NCBI GenBank assembly: GCA_022605955.1
Contig: JAKCOZ010000001.1
Coordinates: forward strand, 78,852,520 to 78,916,519
DNA length: 64,000 nucleotides
Direction: 5' to 3'
Source: Rallus limicola
Lineage: Eukaryota > Chordata > Aves > Gruiformes > Rallidae
Below are positions 36,752 through 49,060 of this stretch, in pieces (within the stretch, counting starts at the first letter, position 1; every line of letters starts with the position of its first letter). Below the pieces are notes generated by a model, which was not told the origin of the DNA, did no database searches, and saw only the letters and a list, made by a program, of their open reading frames with translations. The position numbers and the translations under genes are program-made.

Positions 36752-38978
36752 GAATACAGTTGTTGTCCCCTGAATAACTCTGATGGTCATTATTCTTATC
36801 CTGTCTTTCCTTCCAGTTGCTGAACTATTTTGCCAGGTTTTAAAAAGATGAGCTGAAACTTTCCTGTCCCTGGATTCTAGCTCAGACTGACTTTGTATGG
36901 AAAATTTTAGCCACTTCTGTCCTATTTTTGAGAACAAGATTGGGGGGGAAAAAAAAGGGTCCTTTTTGTTTGAAGAGGAGAATGTTCTGGATGTTGCAGT
37001 GAGGTAGGGCGAAGGCAGGAAGCAGGGACAGATGGAAACTGGGGCACACTAGGGGCAAATCACGGTGATGGGGTCTGATTCCAGATTTTCAAGGTTTCAC
37101 CCCACCTGAGTCTTCTCTACTCCTGACTGGACAGTCTCAGCTCTCTCAGCCTCTCCTGTGGGATTCAGCAGTTGCACAGAGGGATTGAGGCTGGGAGTGG
37201 GGCTGTGCTTTGTGAGGGACCCTGTGGGTGATGAGGCTTGGAGGAGGGAGGTGGGATGAGTTTTGGACTGGGTGGGCAAGCAGACCAGCCTTCCATCCCA
37301 GGGGAATTAGAAGGATTTGCATGTGAAAGGTGTGGGATGCACCCTAAAAATAAACCCAGAGGGGCTCAGCAATTTTGCCTTCTGGCTGGAACTCAGAAGA
37401 TATAATAGAAATAAAAGCAGTGGTCACACATTTAGTGTAAAGTTGGTAAAATAGAGGATTCAATGTCCTTGGTTTCTGTCTGTCCTGGACATTGAAAGAA
37501 ACAGGGATAAATGAAAGTACCTTGTCTTTTTGTTTATTTATTTAAGCATGTGGTCAGCTGTGTTGTAGCAGTGCTGGTGGGAATAGGTGTCTGCTGCTGT
37601 TGCTCCTCTGGCAGTATCTAGACCGAATACCTGAGCTATGTTGGTACTTGGGTGATTTGGTACTTGGTACAGTACTTGTTGGCACTTTTTTATAAACCAC
37701 CTCAACGAAGGAGGCTGGTACTCATGCAACAGGGGTTAAAAAAGAGATGGATTGACCTAATAAGGTAATAACTATTAATACTTTTTTATTAGCAACAATA
37801 AACAACAATGAATTTAAAAGATCCATAGGGTTTTAATCTCTGCGGAGTAGATGGCACCTTCTGTCCTTTCCCTATGGGTATGTTACTTTCCTGAAACATC
37901 CCCTGTTGCCTCTGTGCTGAGAACTCACTGGTGTGTTTGTCATTTGCTCCCTGTCTGAGGTTTGCTGCTGTCCCATTTAACAGGAGAAGGGTTTTGGTGC
38001 AGGGATCATCCAGCAAAACATGTTGTGGGACTTCTGCAGAACATGTGTTTCATCATCGCTCCTGGCAGCATAGGCAGTCTGTTTCTTCCCTCAGGAAGAA
38101 AAATGGGAAGAAAAAGGTGAGAGATGACTCTAGTGTAAAGTAAATGGCTTCAGCTGGTGATAGAAAAATGTGGAGGGGCTGGTGGACACCAAAGGGATAA
38201 GCACTGAAATTCCCCAGAAGCAGCACGTGGTGGTCAGCGCATGTTTGGTACCCATGTGGAGGAATTGCCCCTGGGGTCTCTGGCAGCAGGGACTGCCAAA
38301 AGCATTGGGTGAGCTCACATATGCTCTCTGTATGGCTAGTCTCTTCCCCAGCATTGCAGCGTCTGGAGAAGGGCAGACACCAAGTGAGGCGAGGAAGCTG
38401 CTTTCCCTGGCAGCGGTCAAAAAGCACTCCTTGGGCCTTAGCGCTCTTTCCTGCTTTTGTTTTTGTTCAGAAGAGTGGAAGATGAGGACAAAGTGGCCTC
38501 TTGGCTGGGTGTGATGTGTATTTTGTGGAGGCTGTCTAGCCCAGCTTCTTGGAAAGGCAGTTGGTGGGAATCCTGCCAGTTCAGTCAGGCCAGATATACC
38601 ACACTTGGGTGTGTAAAGCTCGACACCTACATCCGTACTGAAGCACGTCAGGAGCAGCCACCTCCTCTTCGAAGCGGTGAGCTGCTTTCTTGGGAGACTG
38701 AGGTTTAGTCCCAAAGCAGGTGCTGAAGATGTTCAGTCTTGCTCAATACTAGACCTGGAGCTCCTAAGGTTTTGGGGGTCTTTTCCTTTATGACCTCAAG
38801 GGCATGAAAGGATTTCTCTGAAATGACTGCCACTATATGAACTTAGGCCCCTGGCCTGCACTAACTTAGCAAGCTTTTGCACAGAAGTCCTCACTCAGAA
38901 GCAAGGCAGACAGTGAAGTTTTCCAGGGTTTGGGAAGAGAACAGTTTGTACAGCATGAAGGAGCATCAGGAGGAAGAT

Positions 38979-39298
38979 AGAATCATAGAATTACAAGGTT
39001 GGAAAAGACCTTTAAGATCATCAAGTCCAACCATTCCGATCCTATGCTAAACCATATCCCTAAGTACCTCATCTACCCCTTTTTTAAACACATCCCAGGG
39101 TCAGTGACTCAACCCCCTCCCTGGGCAGCCTGTTCCAGGCCCTGAGAACTCTTTCAGTGAAGAACTTTTTCCTAACATCCAATCTGACCCTGCCCTGGTG
39201 CAGCTTTGTGCCATTTCCCCTTGTCCTATCTCCTGTCACCTGGCTGAAGAGACCATCTTCTACCCCTCTACAACCTCCTTTCAGGTAATTGTAGGCCA
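38979..39298 (-). mobile_element. CR1 LINE 3' fragment, minus orientation
   Basis: The + strand begins AGAATCATAGAATTACAAGG and 'ttggaaaagacctttaagatcatcaagtccaacc', the reverse complement of a CR1 3' terminus. On the minus strand the frame reads, in order, [21 protein letters not shown] and [11 protein letters not shown], which is the conserved C-terminal end of the CR1 ORF2 protein. The element is truncated at about 39.3 kb and retains only about 320 bases, so it is dead. Confidence 0.9.
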
Positions 39299-42200
39299 GA
39301 GTTCCTGGAGCACACTCCTGCCTTGCATGGTGCCTGGGGATGCAGCATGTTAATTGGAAGTCAGAGGGGAAGCTGATCAAACAGAGCGCTGGTAACAGAG
39401 GCTGGTGTGATGTCCTCCCTCCTCGCTCCCCTATCTTGGAAAAAAGGCACTAAGGCCTATAAAATACATGTTGAGACCACCACACGTTGTCAGTTCCAAT
39501 GAGCTGGCCTCTTGTTGTCATGAATACTCCTTATTGTGTGTCGGGGAAGGCTGCGGGGTTTGGCTGGCCTTGTCTGCCTGCTCTTTGTACATGCAGGTTG
39601 AGTTGCCTGAGTGTTTGAGGGATGGCTCTTTGCTGCCTGGGCATTCCTGGGAGCAAACAAAAAAAAATTCTGTTTAGCTTTCCTGATCTCTTGCTCTCAG
39701 ATTGTTTCAAGACCCAACACCCTGTGTTTGAGGTTACCAGTCACACTCTCTCAAATAGAAAGTTGGGGTTTTTTTGTGGGTGGGTTTTTTTATTAAATCA
39801 TTCACTGAGTGATTGTGAATCATCAGGAAATAATTTTCAAACCAATTGTGAATTTAGAATAGGTTTTTTTTGTTAGGTTTTCTTTTTTAACCCAGCTGCT
39901 GTGAAGGAATTACAGAGAGTAAGAGAGCTAAAACATGCATCAGGCATTACCCAGAGAGTAACCAAACCACTTTCTCCTACAAAAATCGATGGCAACAAGA
40001 AAGCATCCTCCCCTTCCCTGGCCCCTGCTCTCCAGGTGTTTTAGCTGTGTGTGAGTCACTACTGAAAGTATGAGGGGAGCTGGTGGTGTGAGCAACCCAC
40101 AGATAGGGGCATTTAGTTCCTAGGGGCAATACCCATCGCGGGAGGGAGATTTCATTGCTCTACAGAGCACATTCATCTTTCCCAGTGTGGAAGTGTAGCT
40201 TTTTTTATCAAAGCAATCTCCCTCCCACTTTGGTGAGCCTTGAAAAGATGTATCTCTGTTGTGTCTGTCTGTGGCACTTTGTGCTTTATCTTAGTGGTTT
40301 AGAGAAAGGCTTCCTTACCTACTGGGGGAGTTTGGAGGCTGCCAGCTGTTTGGGCAAAGGAAGCCTTCCCTGTGCTTTTCCAGTCTTATTTCCAAACATG
40401 TTCCTGTTGCCTATTAGGTAGTTAAGAAACAGAGAAAGTAACTGGGAGCAGTTACTTTCTAAGGCAAAGGGTGCAGCTGGATGGGGACAGACAGACAGAC
40501 ACACACAGCCCTTTCATTTGTTACTTTGATTCTTGCTTTCTATTTTTTTTCTTGGAGTATATTTCCTGTAGATGATGGGGGGGTGATTAGCAAGCCCAAC
40601 TAAACACCGGAGCTCAGTGTATCATTTCTTTCTCTTGTGGCCTGCGATCATGTCCTGCAATAACTGAAGTTTGGAGTAAGTCCCAGAGAATAGTAATACT
40701 CCAGAAACTGCCTCTGTTATCCCATTACCCACACTGAAGACAAAAATACCCCTCCCCTCCTACCCCCAACCTTTTGGTTTCGCTCCTCCTTGAGAAAGGA
40801 AGGTGCCAACTAGAAGTCATTTTTAGGCTCTGCCTATTCCCAGTGACCTGCACAGAGAAAGGGTGCATTGGGAAAGGGTGCCATCACGATCAGGGAAAGA
40901 AATGTTTCCCTGCCTGGTCAAACCTGGTCCAGGGTGAAGACTGACATGTGGTGAGAGTTCTGGACCTCAGTTGGGCTCTGCAGGGCAGAGAGCCGTCTCC
41001 CAGGCTGTTGTTGGGTGAGTACCTAGAATTAATTTAGACTGATGGCACCACAGGGTAGCACAAGCACAGCTGTGAAATTAAAGCCACAGGTCGGCTTGTA
41101 GAATTTCCCATGATTGAAGTCATAATGTCTCCTCTTAATTAATTTAATTCAGTTTTAATTTATTGAGGGTTTGCCTTGATTTATTCCATTGCTGAATTGC
41201 TCACTCAGACAGCTTGTGTGAAGAGCCATGGCGTTTTCTCAGGGCCTGGAAAGGTGTGTTGTCATGTAATGATCCAGTGTGAGTTACTGATGATACTACC
41301 CCCACCCTCTCGCCTTGTTCCACCCCTCTACCAGAGATGATTTAAAAAAAAAGTGTGAAGGAAGGGATGGCTTCACAGGTCTTGCTGTCTGAAGGCAGAG
41401 AAACTTCTTAAGGCTTGGTAACAATTTCTGCACGGGGTTATCAGCTCCCTGCTGATGCTTGCTGCGAGTCCAAGGGCAGGCAAGCCTTACTCCTTGGGGC
41501 TGTTATTTCTCCATGAGTAATGCAGGTCGCTTGGGTTTGAGATGGGCTTTTGGGATCACAGGCGTGTTAGATGCCCAACCTTCCTGCATTTGCTTCTCAT
41601 GGAGCCAGACAGTCAAGCGGTTACACGAGGGGAGGATGGCTTCCCTTTGTTCCCCCGAGGGGATTTTCTTCTCTCCCTTTCCAGCATCAGCTTGTGCAGC
41701 GTGTATGCTGTGGTGGCCCCCCCCTCCTCCATCCCCTCCCCAGCTATCCTCTCCCCTGTCTGAAGTCTCCCAGTGCCCTTGTCGTCCGGGAGGAGCCGGG
41801 GATCCTCCTCCTCACCCCCCCCCCCCCCCCCGGGCTGGGTGAAAGGCCCTGATTTCCATTTCAATGGCAGGCTTTCTGCTGAGGCTTCTCCACCGCCCAG
41901 GCGGGCAAACAAGGAGCCCACTGTTCTCGGACGGGATGTTCAGCCAGCCCTGAAGTCCCTGCCGTCCTCAATGCAGCTTTTCAGCCCCTTCGGCTGCAGC
42001 ACAGGGCGCCGGGCTGGTGGGGGGCAGGCTCCCGGCCCCGGGCAACATGCCACTCGTTTTAAGCAGCCCCAGCCTGTCCCCACTCAGGGCTTTATGGTTT
42101 ATCAGACGCTTGGTTTGATTCGCAGCTGGTTTTCGTGCGGCGCCGAAGTTATAAAAAAAAAATAAATAAAGGGAGGGATGAGTCAAACTGGAGTGGTGGT

Positions 42201-42678
42201 AGCAAAGGATGGGGGATGAGGTAGGGTCCTTAGCCAACGGCTTGAGTGATGCACGGGACAAGCGTGTGTCGTGCCCAGGGCTCCTGTCTCATGAGTTCGT
42301 ACTGACGCCTCAGGTCAAAGGCAGACCTGTGCCTCATCCCTGATGTTGGGTTTTTTTTCCTCTAAAAGCCGCATTCTGCCAGGCAGGTAGCTTTCTGTAC
42401 TGTTGGCATTTGTTTCCAGGAATGTAGCTCTGCCTCCACATCCTTAAGGTTTCAGAGTAAAGGCAGGACAGAGGAGCAAAATCTAACCTCCTGACTTGGG
42501 AATATGGGTAAAAAAGAGAGACATGGCAAAGTTTCACTTTTTCTCCATATATTTCAAAGGAATGTCAGCAATTCAAGCTGTAGCTTGCATCCTTTGTTTA
42601 AGGATGAAGAAATCCAGTGTGGAAACCCTCACTGGCATTTGGGGATACTCAGGAATACAAAGGTTCCCTCCTTACGGT
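39299..42678. other. Intronic non-coding DNA with a GC-rich patch
   Basis: No supportable exon. It includes an AT-rich conserved-looking stretch near 41.12-41.22 kb, a C17 run (41815-41831) and a GC-richer segment at 41.70-42.15 kb that ends in A-rich 'aaaaaataaataaag'. Several overlapping frames of 90-130 codons between 41.46 and 42.17 kb reflect base composition. Confidence 0.5.
41815..41831 (+). repeat. C17 homopolymer
   Basis: Seventeen consecutive C inside the GC-richer segment; length-unstable. Confidence 0.9.
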
Positions 42679-42727
42679 CAGACTGGATGATCTATCAAAG
42701 ATCTCTTCCAGCCTTGTGATTCTGTGA
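42679..42727 (+). mobile_element. CR1 LINE 3' end, short + fragment
   Basis: CAGACTGGATGATCTATCAA followed by 'agatctcttccagccttgtgattctgtg' matches the CR1 3' terminus (ggactagatgatctttaaggtcccttccaacccnnnatgattctatg). Only about 50 bases remain. Confidence 0.65.
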
Positions 42728-42956
42728 CCTCTAAGCCTGGGGAAACCAAACCTCCTACCCCATCTTCACCATGCTGAGTATGTTGCCAAATGAGACTTCG
42801 CTGTGAGTCAGTTATGTTTCAAGCACTGGAGTCTCATAACCGCAGCCAGAGGCAGATGAGGACTGACAGCCTGCTCTCCTAATTTTTTTGGAGTTTGCCC
42901 TCCAGACAATGGTGGTGCAGGTATCATGATGGGTTGGTCTCTGCCATGGGGGAGCT

Positions 42957-43540
42957 TCTGGTGCTGCTTTTGTTTGAGACAGTTAATTTTCTTCATGGTA
43001 GCTAGTATGGGGCTGTGGCTTGGATTTGTGCTGAAAATAGTGTTGATAGCAGAGGGATGTTTTCATTACTGCTGAGCAGTGCTCACATAGAGCCCAGGCC
43101 TTTTCTGCTTCTCATGACACTCCACTAACTACTGGGGCTACATGTGATTTGGGAGGGGACGCAGACAGGACAGCTGACCCAAACTGACCAAAAGGCTATT
43201 CCATACCATGTTGATGTCATGCTCAGCATATGTAAAGCTAGGGGAAGAAAGAAGGGAAAGGACATTTGGAGTGATGGCGTTTGTCTTCCCAAGTAATGGT
43301 CACATGTGATGGAGCCCTGCTTTCCCAGAGATGGCCAAACATCTTCCTGCCCACCTAAAGTGCTGAGTGAATGCCTTGCTTTGCTGTGCTTGCATGTGTG
43401 GCTTTTGCTTTACCTAATAAACTGTCTTTATCTCAACCCACGAGTTTTCTCACTATCACTCGTCTGATTCTCTCCCCATGTCACCAGGGGGGCAGCGAGC
43501 AAGAGGCTGTGTGGTGCTTAGCTGGGGTTAAACCATGACA
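42957..43540 (+). mobile_element. Solo LTR of an avian endogenous retrovirus, + orientation
   Basis: The element reads 'cagttaattttcttcatggtagc' near its left end, then 'gggaggggacgcagacagga', 'cagctgacccaaactgacca', 'attccataccatg', a polyadenylation signal AATAAA at 43416-43421, 'tttatctcaacccacgagtttt', and the terminus GGGGTTAAACCATGACA ending at 43540. These landmarks are those of the 7952-8472 LTR read in the sense direction. No gag, pol or env frame is adjacent. Its orientation matches the presumed gene, so its poly(A) signal could in principle end transcripts inside the intron. Confidence 0.85.
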
Positions 43541-44964
43541 CACACCTCCCGAACAAGGTGTGAGAGAATTTGGCTACTTCTGCTACTTTCAGCTTCCAGG
43601 AGCTCTTGGTGGCATGAAGAGTCTGAACTGAAAAGCCACAAAAGGAATTCCTGACACTGTTATGTGCCAGGATGACTTGTAGGTGCTGCTTTTCTGAACT
43701 ATTTTCCTTTATTTATTTTTTTTCCCCTCTGTGGATAGAGGCAAGGGACTCCAGATCTGTGCTTTTCCCCAAATAGTGTCACAGCAATGACATTTAAATT
43801 CTGCAGAACAGGCACAGAAGGGGCAGCAGCAGAGCAGGCTTCCCTCTCCACTGATGTAGGAAGAGCCAGCTGGAGCGGGAGGACAGTGATGAGGCCAGGC
43901 AGACCTCTGCCAAGGCTGGCAGCAAACAATGCCCACTAAAACTGGTTGCAATGTGTTAAATCGCTAGTTCATGGCAGAAGAGGATGAGAAACCTTTCTCT
44001 CCTGTCAGCATGGGTTAATTGCTGATAAGGAAAGGTAGTGCCTCTGCTCACTTCTTAAAGTTTAATTTAGCTGCACCTCTTTGTCTCCTTCTTGGTTTTT
44101 CCAATGAGTACTCTCCATTTGTCCTCTACTGACACACACTTGTGTGCTGAGCTCTTGCAGTCTTATTTTTCCCCTTGCTAATGAAGACATTCAAGTGAGC
44201 TACACTCTTCTGCAAGGTGTAGTTGGTGGAGCATGTGCAGCAGCCTGGAGTCCCTGTCTTCTCCCTCTCTCTGCTTCCATCCCTGCTCTGGCAACAGGGT
44301 AGGACTGGTGACACTGAATCCTGCAAGCGAGATGAGGCTCATTCAGGATGGTGGTAGAGCCTTGAAAAGGATTGGCAACTGCTTCTCTACTGCCAACAGA
44401 AGCTCTGGAAATCAAGTACTTCCTATTGCTCAGGCTCTGGAGGGATGTGCCCTGAGTGATACTCTTTGGTTACCCCAGTGCTCTTGCTGTGGAGGCAGCC
44501 CTGTGTGAAGGACAGGCTCTTGTTGCCTGCCCATGGGTAAAGGGGCAGAATGAAGCATAAGAGACAGACCTACAGAGATGTAGAGGCTCCTTGCTGCTGT
44601 CATGGCATCCATGGACTTTGTTGGGAATGAGGCACTGAAGCATTCCCAGCACTTGGACATAAGCAATGGGCAGAAACTTTGAGCAAAGCAGTAGCAGCAC
44701 CTGGGGGAGGCACCAAATCACCTTCCCAGCTTGGTGGCACAACTGCAGGATGACTCCCCCTCCTGCAAGCAATCCCCTGGCTGCCTGTATCAGCACTGGA
44801 AATCTCATTGGACCCTCAACATTCATGCCCTAGTGAGAAGGGCTTTCTTTTTTGGATGGAGTCTCCCAGTTTGGTCTCAGCCTTGAGGAAGGAATTTCCA
44901 GCTGTTGGTTTGTCAGTGTTTGCTGTGTGGGACACAGAGGGAAATGGCCGACCCCTTTTCAGTG
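43541..44964. other. Intronic non-coding DNA
   Basis: Chance frames only (up to 118 codons on the minus strand at 44470-44826); no exon, repeat family or RNA gene recognised. Confidence 0.45.
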
Positions 44965-45228
44965 GTTTGTGGAGACAGGACAAGGGGCCTCAAGTTGGAG
45001 CACAGGAAGTTCTGCACCAACATGTGGAAGAACTTTTTCACAGTGATGGTGAGAGAGCACTGGCACAGGCTGCCCAGGGGGGTTGTGGAGTCTCCTTCTC
45101 TGGAGAGATTCAAGACCCATCTGGATGCCTATCTGTGCAATCTGTCCTAGGGAACCTTCTTTGGTAGGGGTTTCGACTAGATGATCTCTGGAGGTCCCTT
45201 CCAACCCCTATGATTATGTGATTCTGTG
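44965..45228 (+). mobile_element. CR1 LINE 3' fragment, + orientation
   Basis: The + frame reads GLKLEHRKFCTNMWKNFF, then HWHRLPRGVVESPSLERF and THLDAYL, the conserved C-terminal tail of CR1 ORF2. It is followed by the 3' UTR 'gactagatgatctctggaggtcccttccaaccccta' and the terminal TGATTATGTGATTCTG. The 5' part is absent, a typical truncated insertion. The frame runs without a stop for about 80 codons, but the encoded piece is only the protein's end and cannot act alone. Confidence 0.9.
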
Positions 45229-48200
45229 TTTCTTGTGTGTGTCTGCAATGGAGTGGTATCATCATGCTCTGAGAAGAAGGTGGTGCTGTGGAGTTATGAA
45301 GGATTGTGCCTTTATTTTGATCTTTTGGGTTATTTTTAATATAAAAGGCTCACAATTAAAGTACATAGAAACTCACAGTCACATTTTCTTTATTAGAAGA
45401 ACACTTCTTGCTCTCTACCATGAGAAAGAAAAAAAGGAGTAGAAACCCAACTTACAAGTTAGTGTTAGTAGCAGCACATATTGAGGAAGCTGAGCACCGG
45501 GTGCTGTTTGAGGCTACAGGGGCTGGTGCTCTGTTAAGCTCAGCACCTCAGTGGAGCTCTGATAGCTGACAGCCCCATCCCCATGCACGTGCCCAGGAGC
45601 GCTGTGGATGCTCGCAACCCCGGGAGGATCCGACCTCATATTAATGTTACAGACTGATAAAGCTCAAGGGATCAAGATAAAAATAAGTTTCAGGGTCCCA
45701 CTGAAATTCCTGTGGCAATTTTCAGTATGGAAACTGAAGCATGTTTTAACACAACTGATAGGCTGTTGAAATCTTTGTACTTCTGTGGGGTGTATAAACT
45801 CTGCAGGAGGGGCCCTTCTTGCCAGATAGCTTTTAAATGCTGCATTCCCTCATACAGAGGTGAAGCCTGTGGAACTTGTTTAAGCTCAGCAGCTTTGGTT
45901 ATACATAATGAGTAATATATAGCAGAGCCAATCTTTTTATAGATTTTTTTTTTAATAGTGGAAATTGTAGGGAATTCAGGGCGAGAAAATTACAGATGCT
46001 TGTGTTACTGTTACATTAATGTCTCAGATGAATAGGTTTCTAAATTGTGACATTTGAGAAATGTTACTTTGTCTTTATTGTGCTGGAGAAGATTGTATAT
46101 TCAGTATGAATATTTTTTGGGTTTGGTTTTCTGTGTGGGTGTTTTTTCCCCCCCAGCCCCCCTCAAAGCTATTTTCCTGGATGTTGGCCATGTAAAACGC
46201 TGAGATAACATTACTATAAGAACTTTCAGCATTTCAAGATTACTTTCCAGATTAGGAGTGTTTAGCTATGAGACTGATGGTACTTCAGCTTGTGTTTCAG
46301 TTTTATTAACCAATCTGCACATGGTTATCACCTGGATGACTCACAATTTCATTGAAAGTCGGAAGTCACCCAAAAAACCCAAAACCCAACAGTAGCTCTG
46401 AATACTACATAAAATGTTCTGAACACAGCCATAAATATGGCCCTGGAAAGAGCTCAGTGTTTCCTCTGACAGCTGCAATCTGCACTCTTACGACTTTGAA
46501 TTTGCACTTCTGCTGGGAGGGGAGCATCCCTTCACTGGCATCTCCACCTAATTCAGCAGGACACATCCACTAAGAAAAGAAACCCTTCCCAAGAGGAGCA
46601 GGCGCTTCAGCTGCACAATGATACTTGGGCAGTTGAGCTCAGGTTACTTATTTTCCTCCCCTCCCCCCCTTTTTTTTTTTTTGTTTTATTTTATGTTTGT
46701 GGCTTTTGGATCTTATTTGATTTTTTTAATTTTTTTTTTTTTTGTGAGGATCACTTGTGGACCCATGAAGAAAAAAGGGTCCTGGCAACTGTTTGTTTGC
46801 CCTCTCTTTTTCTTTCCTGCCTGACCTACAGTGACTACCATTGTGAGCGGGTGGCGAGGGGAGAACAAACTGCTTATGTTAGTTGGGGTTTTGAGGTTTC
46901 GGTAACAACATGTCCCTTGGTTTAGGTTCAGATATGTTTGTCTGAGCAGCCTGGGAAGGAGAGGTGTGTTCTCACCAGCACAGCAGGTGTATTTCCCTAG
47001 CAAACCTGGGACCCTGGCAGCAGCTGCAGCAGGCTGGCTCCTGGGTTGTGCTGCCTGTCACACGGGAGGGGGGACTGGGAAGCTCTGGTGGACTGGCTGG
47101 CTCTTCCATGTATTCATCAGCAAAGTGAATGATTACAGTGGAAGCTGTTTCCCTCCCTACGGCACCTTTCTGTCTGTCTTGCAGAGAGGATGCTGTGGCA
47201 GCAGCCACTGCTGCATCTCAGAAAGTCTGTGCAGATATCCTGCAGCAAGTCACAGAGAAAATGTCGTCTTTCTGCAGGGGGTTTAATTAGGCTGTGAGTC
47301 ACATTAGCGGAGAGGGCACACTTGCTGTGCCATACGGTGGGCATCACTCAAGCTGGGTGTGAAAGGGCAGGCACTGCAGGGTGTGCAGCGGGGACCGGGC
47401 CGTCCTGACTTTGCTCCCTGAGATTTGCAAAGGCTGAATAAAGCACGATGTGCCTTGGTTCGAGCCTGGTCGCAGGATGCGCTGCCAGAACCGTGGAGGA
47501 CATCCAGAGATGTGACTGCTCTGGCAGAGCACCCTTCTGGAGCAGGATGTGGTTCAGGCAGTGTGTGTGTGTGTGTGTGCGCCTGCCTGTGCTGTGATCC
47601 TGCTGTCCTCTTAGGTCAGGCTGTGTTTAATAGTATGTAAAGAAATGTCGTATTGGAAGGGTTGCTTTGATGCTGGAAGTGGGCTCCACATTGCCCTCTA
47701 AGCCAGTGCTGAAGCACTGCTAAGTGATCTGTGCTTTAAATTGGCTCGTGGGCAGGGCAGCAGGGATGCTGCAGGGCCAGGGGAAGGGGGTATCATTGGC
47801 TGAGCTGGGTCTCAGGAAGTAATTTCTTGCTATTTCCTTCATGTCCTTCAGGAGGACTTAAAATTGGATGACAGTATGAAAGTGATCCTTCTAAAAAATG
47901 GCACCCTCAATGTTGGTAGTGATCAGAAGGAAGAGAGTATGCATGGAAGGGGCTAGGCTGGTTTATTCTGTGCCTGAGCTGGAAGCTGGTGAGGGAAATC
48001 GTACACACATGCACACACAGATACAGGGCTCTGCAGTTGTCAGTGACAGTGTAGTAGCACGGCCTCTGTATATGAAATGTCTGTGCTAAAGGGGCATCAC
48101 TCAGGGACAGTCATGCTTTCAGGGGCTGCAGAGGGGAAAACTATTGATATGTATTGCTGGGAGACAAAAAAAGGTTGCAGAAGCAGAGCTAACTGTGCTG

Positions 48201-48683
48201 TTTAGGCTTCTTTTTTACATTTTTATTTATTAAAATGCTCTAGATGCGGAGGAGCTCTGCTCATTATTTATAAGTGTCGCTACTGCCTTGAAATGGAATC
48301 TGCAGGCACTTTGATAAATGTGGTGAAAGCTTGTCTGGTGTCACTGCCACTTCTCTAAAGTGCCTCCTGCATCCTCTGCTGAATTGCTGTTTCATCAGTT
48401 TGGACAGCAGCGTTCCTCAGCGAATTGCAGTAAAAGTCTAGTTGCATCATCCCATGCTAATGAAAATGGAGCAGGAGGGAGTGAGCGACCATGTGAGTGT
48501 CCTGTGAGTGGTAGGCAGGGCAGGGGCAGGGGGAAGGAGACAGTCTTACTAAGCCCCTCTCGCTCTTCTGTCCTGGTGGGTTTGGTGGGATAAAGGCTCC
48601 CGTTCGCTCTTGCTATGAGCATGCTTTTATTTTGCCCAGTGCTGGCAACTAGGAATGGCATCCCTGTTTGGATTGCCTGTGCC
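45229..48683. other. Intronic non-coding DNA
   Basis: AT-rich DNA with T-runs near 46670-46745 and a (GT)9 repeat at 47561-47579. No supportable exon. A segment after 47848 has a good acceptor-like context but gives a stop in the phase that would join exon 1. Confidence 0.5.
47561..47579 (+). repeat. (GT)9 microsatellite
   Basis: Nineteen bases of uninterrupted GT alternation, the longest dinucleotide repeat seen here. Confidence 0.9.
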
Positions 48684-49060
48684 AGAGAATCACAAAGTTA
48701 CAAGGTTGGAAAAGACCTTTAAAATTGAGACCAACCGTTCCATCCTGTGCTAAACCATATCCTTAAGTACCTCATCTACCCTTTCTTTAAACACATCCAG
48801 GGATGGTGACTCAACCCCCTCCCTGGGCAGCCTGTTCCAGGCCCCAGCAACTCTTTCAGTGAAGAATTTTCTCCTAACATCTAACCTGAACCTGTCCTGG
48901 CACGGCTTTGTGCCATCTCCCCTTGTCCTAACACCTGTCACCTGGCTGTAGAGACCATCTCCCACCTCTCTACACCCTCCTTTCAGGTAGTTGTAGGTGG
49001 TAATAAAGTCTTCTCCAAACTAAACATCCCCAGCTCCCTCAGCCTCTCCTCATATCATTT
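48684..49060 (-). mobile_element. CR1 LINE 3' fragment, minus orientation
   Basis: It starts AGAGAATCACAAAGTTACAA and follows the same order of landmarks as the 38979-39298 copy. It extends further, to 'ttctccaaactaaacatccc' and 'cagctccctcagcctctcct'. The minus-strand frame carries [13 protein letters not shown] and [17 protein letters not shown]. The two copies belong to the same or closely related subfamilies and lie 9.7 kb apart in direct orientation. Confidence 0.9.

Larger units (their letters stand above)
29051..38978. other. Intronic non-coding DNA
   Basis: Nearly 10 kb without a supportable exon or repeat family. It contains an AT-rich candidate conserved stretch (30.79-31.13 kb), an A/C-only tract (31836-31900), an A18 run (36621-36638), a C22 run (36730-36751) and a GC-richer patch (36.05-36.57 kb). 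The longest frames (36063-36566 +, 167 codons; 38130-38714 -, 194 codons) have no recognisable domain. Confidence 0.5.

Noticed and set aside
38130..38714. 194-codon minus-strand frame
   Set aside because: No domain, no splice context, and overlapping frames of over 110 codons exist on the other strand. Likely chance.
44905..45150. 81-codon + frame as a possible gene
   Set aside because: Its second half is the conserved tail of CR1 ORF2, so it is explained by the LINE fragment.
47455..47470. GGTTCGAGCCT resembling a tRNA B box
   Set aside because: No A box or acceptor-stem pairing at the right distance, so not a tRNA gene or a clear tRNA-derived SINE.
47848..47990. Acceptor-like site followed by a frame starting EDLKLDDSMKVILLKNG
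   Set aside because: In the phase needed to join exon 1 it meets a stop after a few codons, and no good donor follows. Kept as chance.
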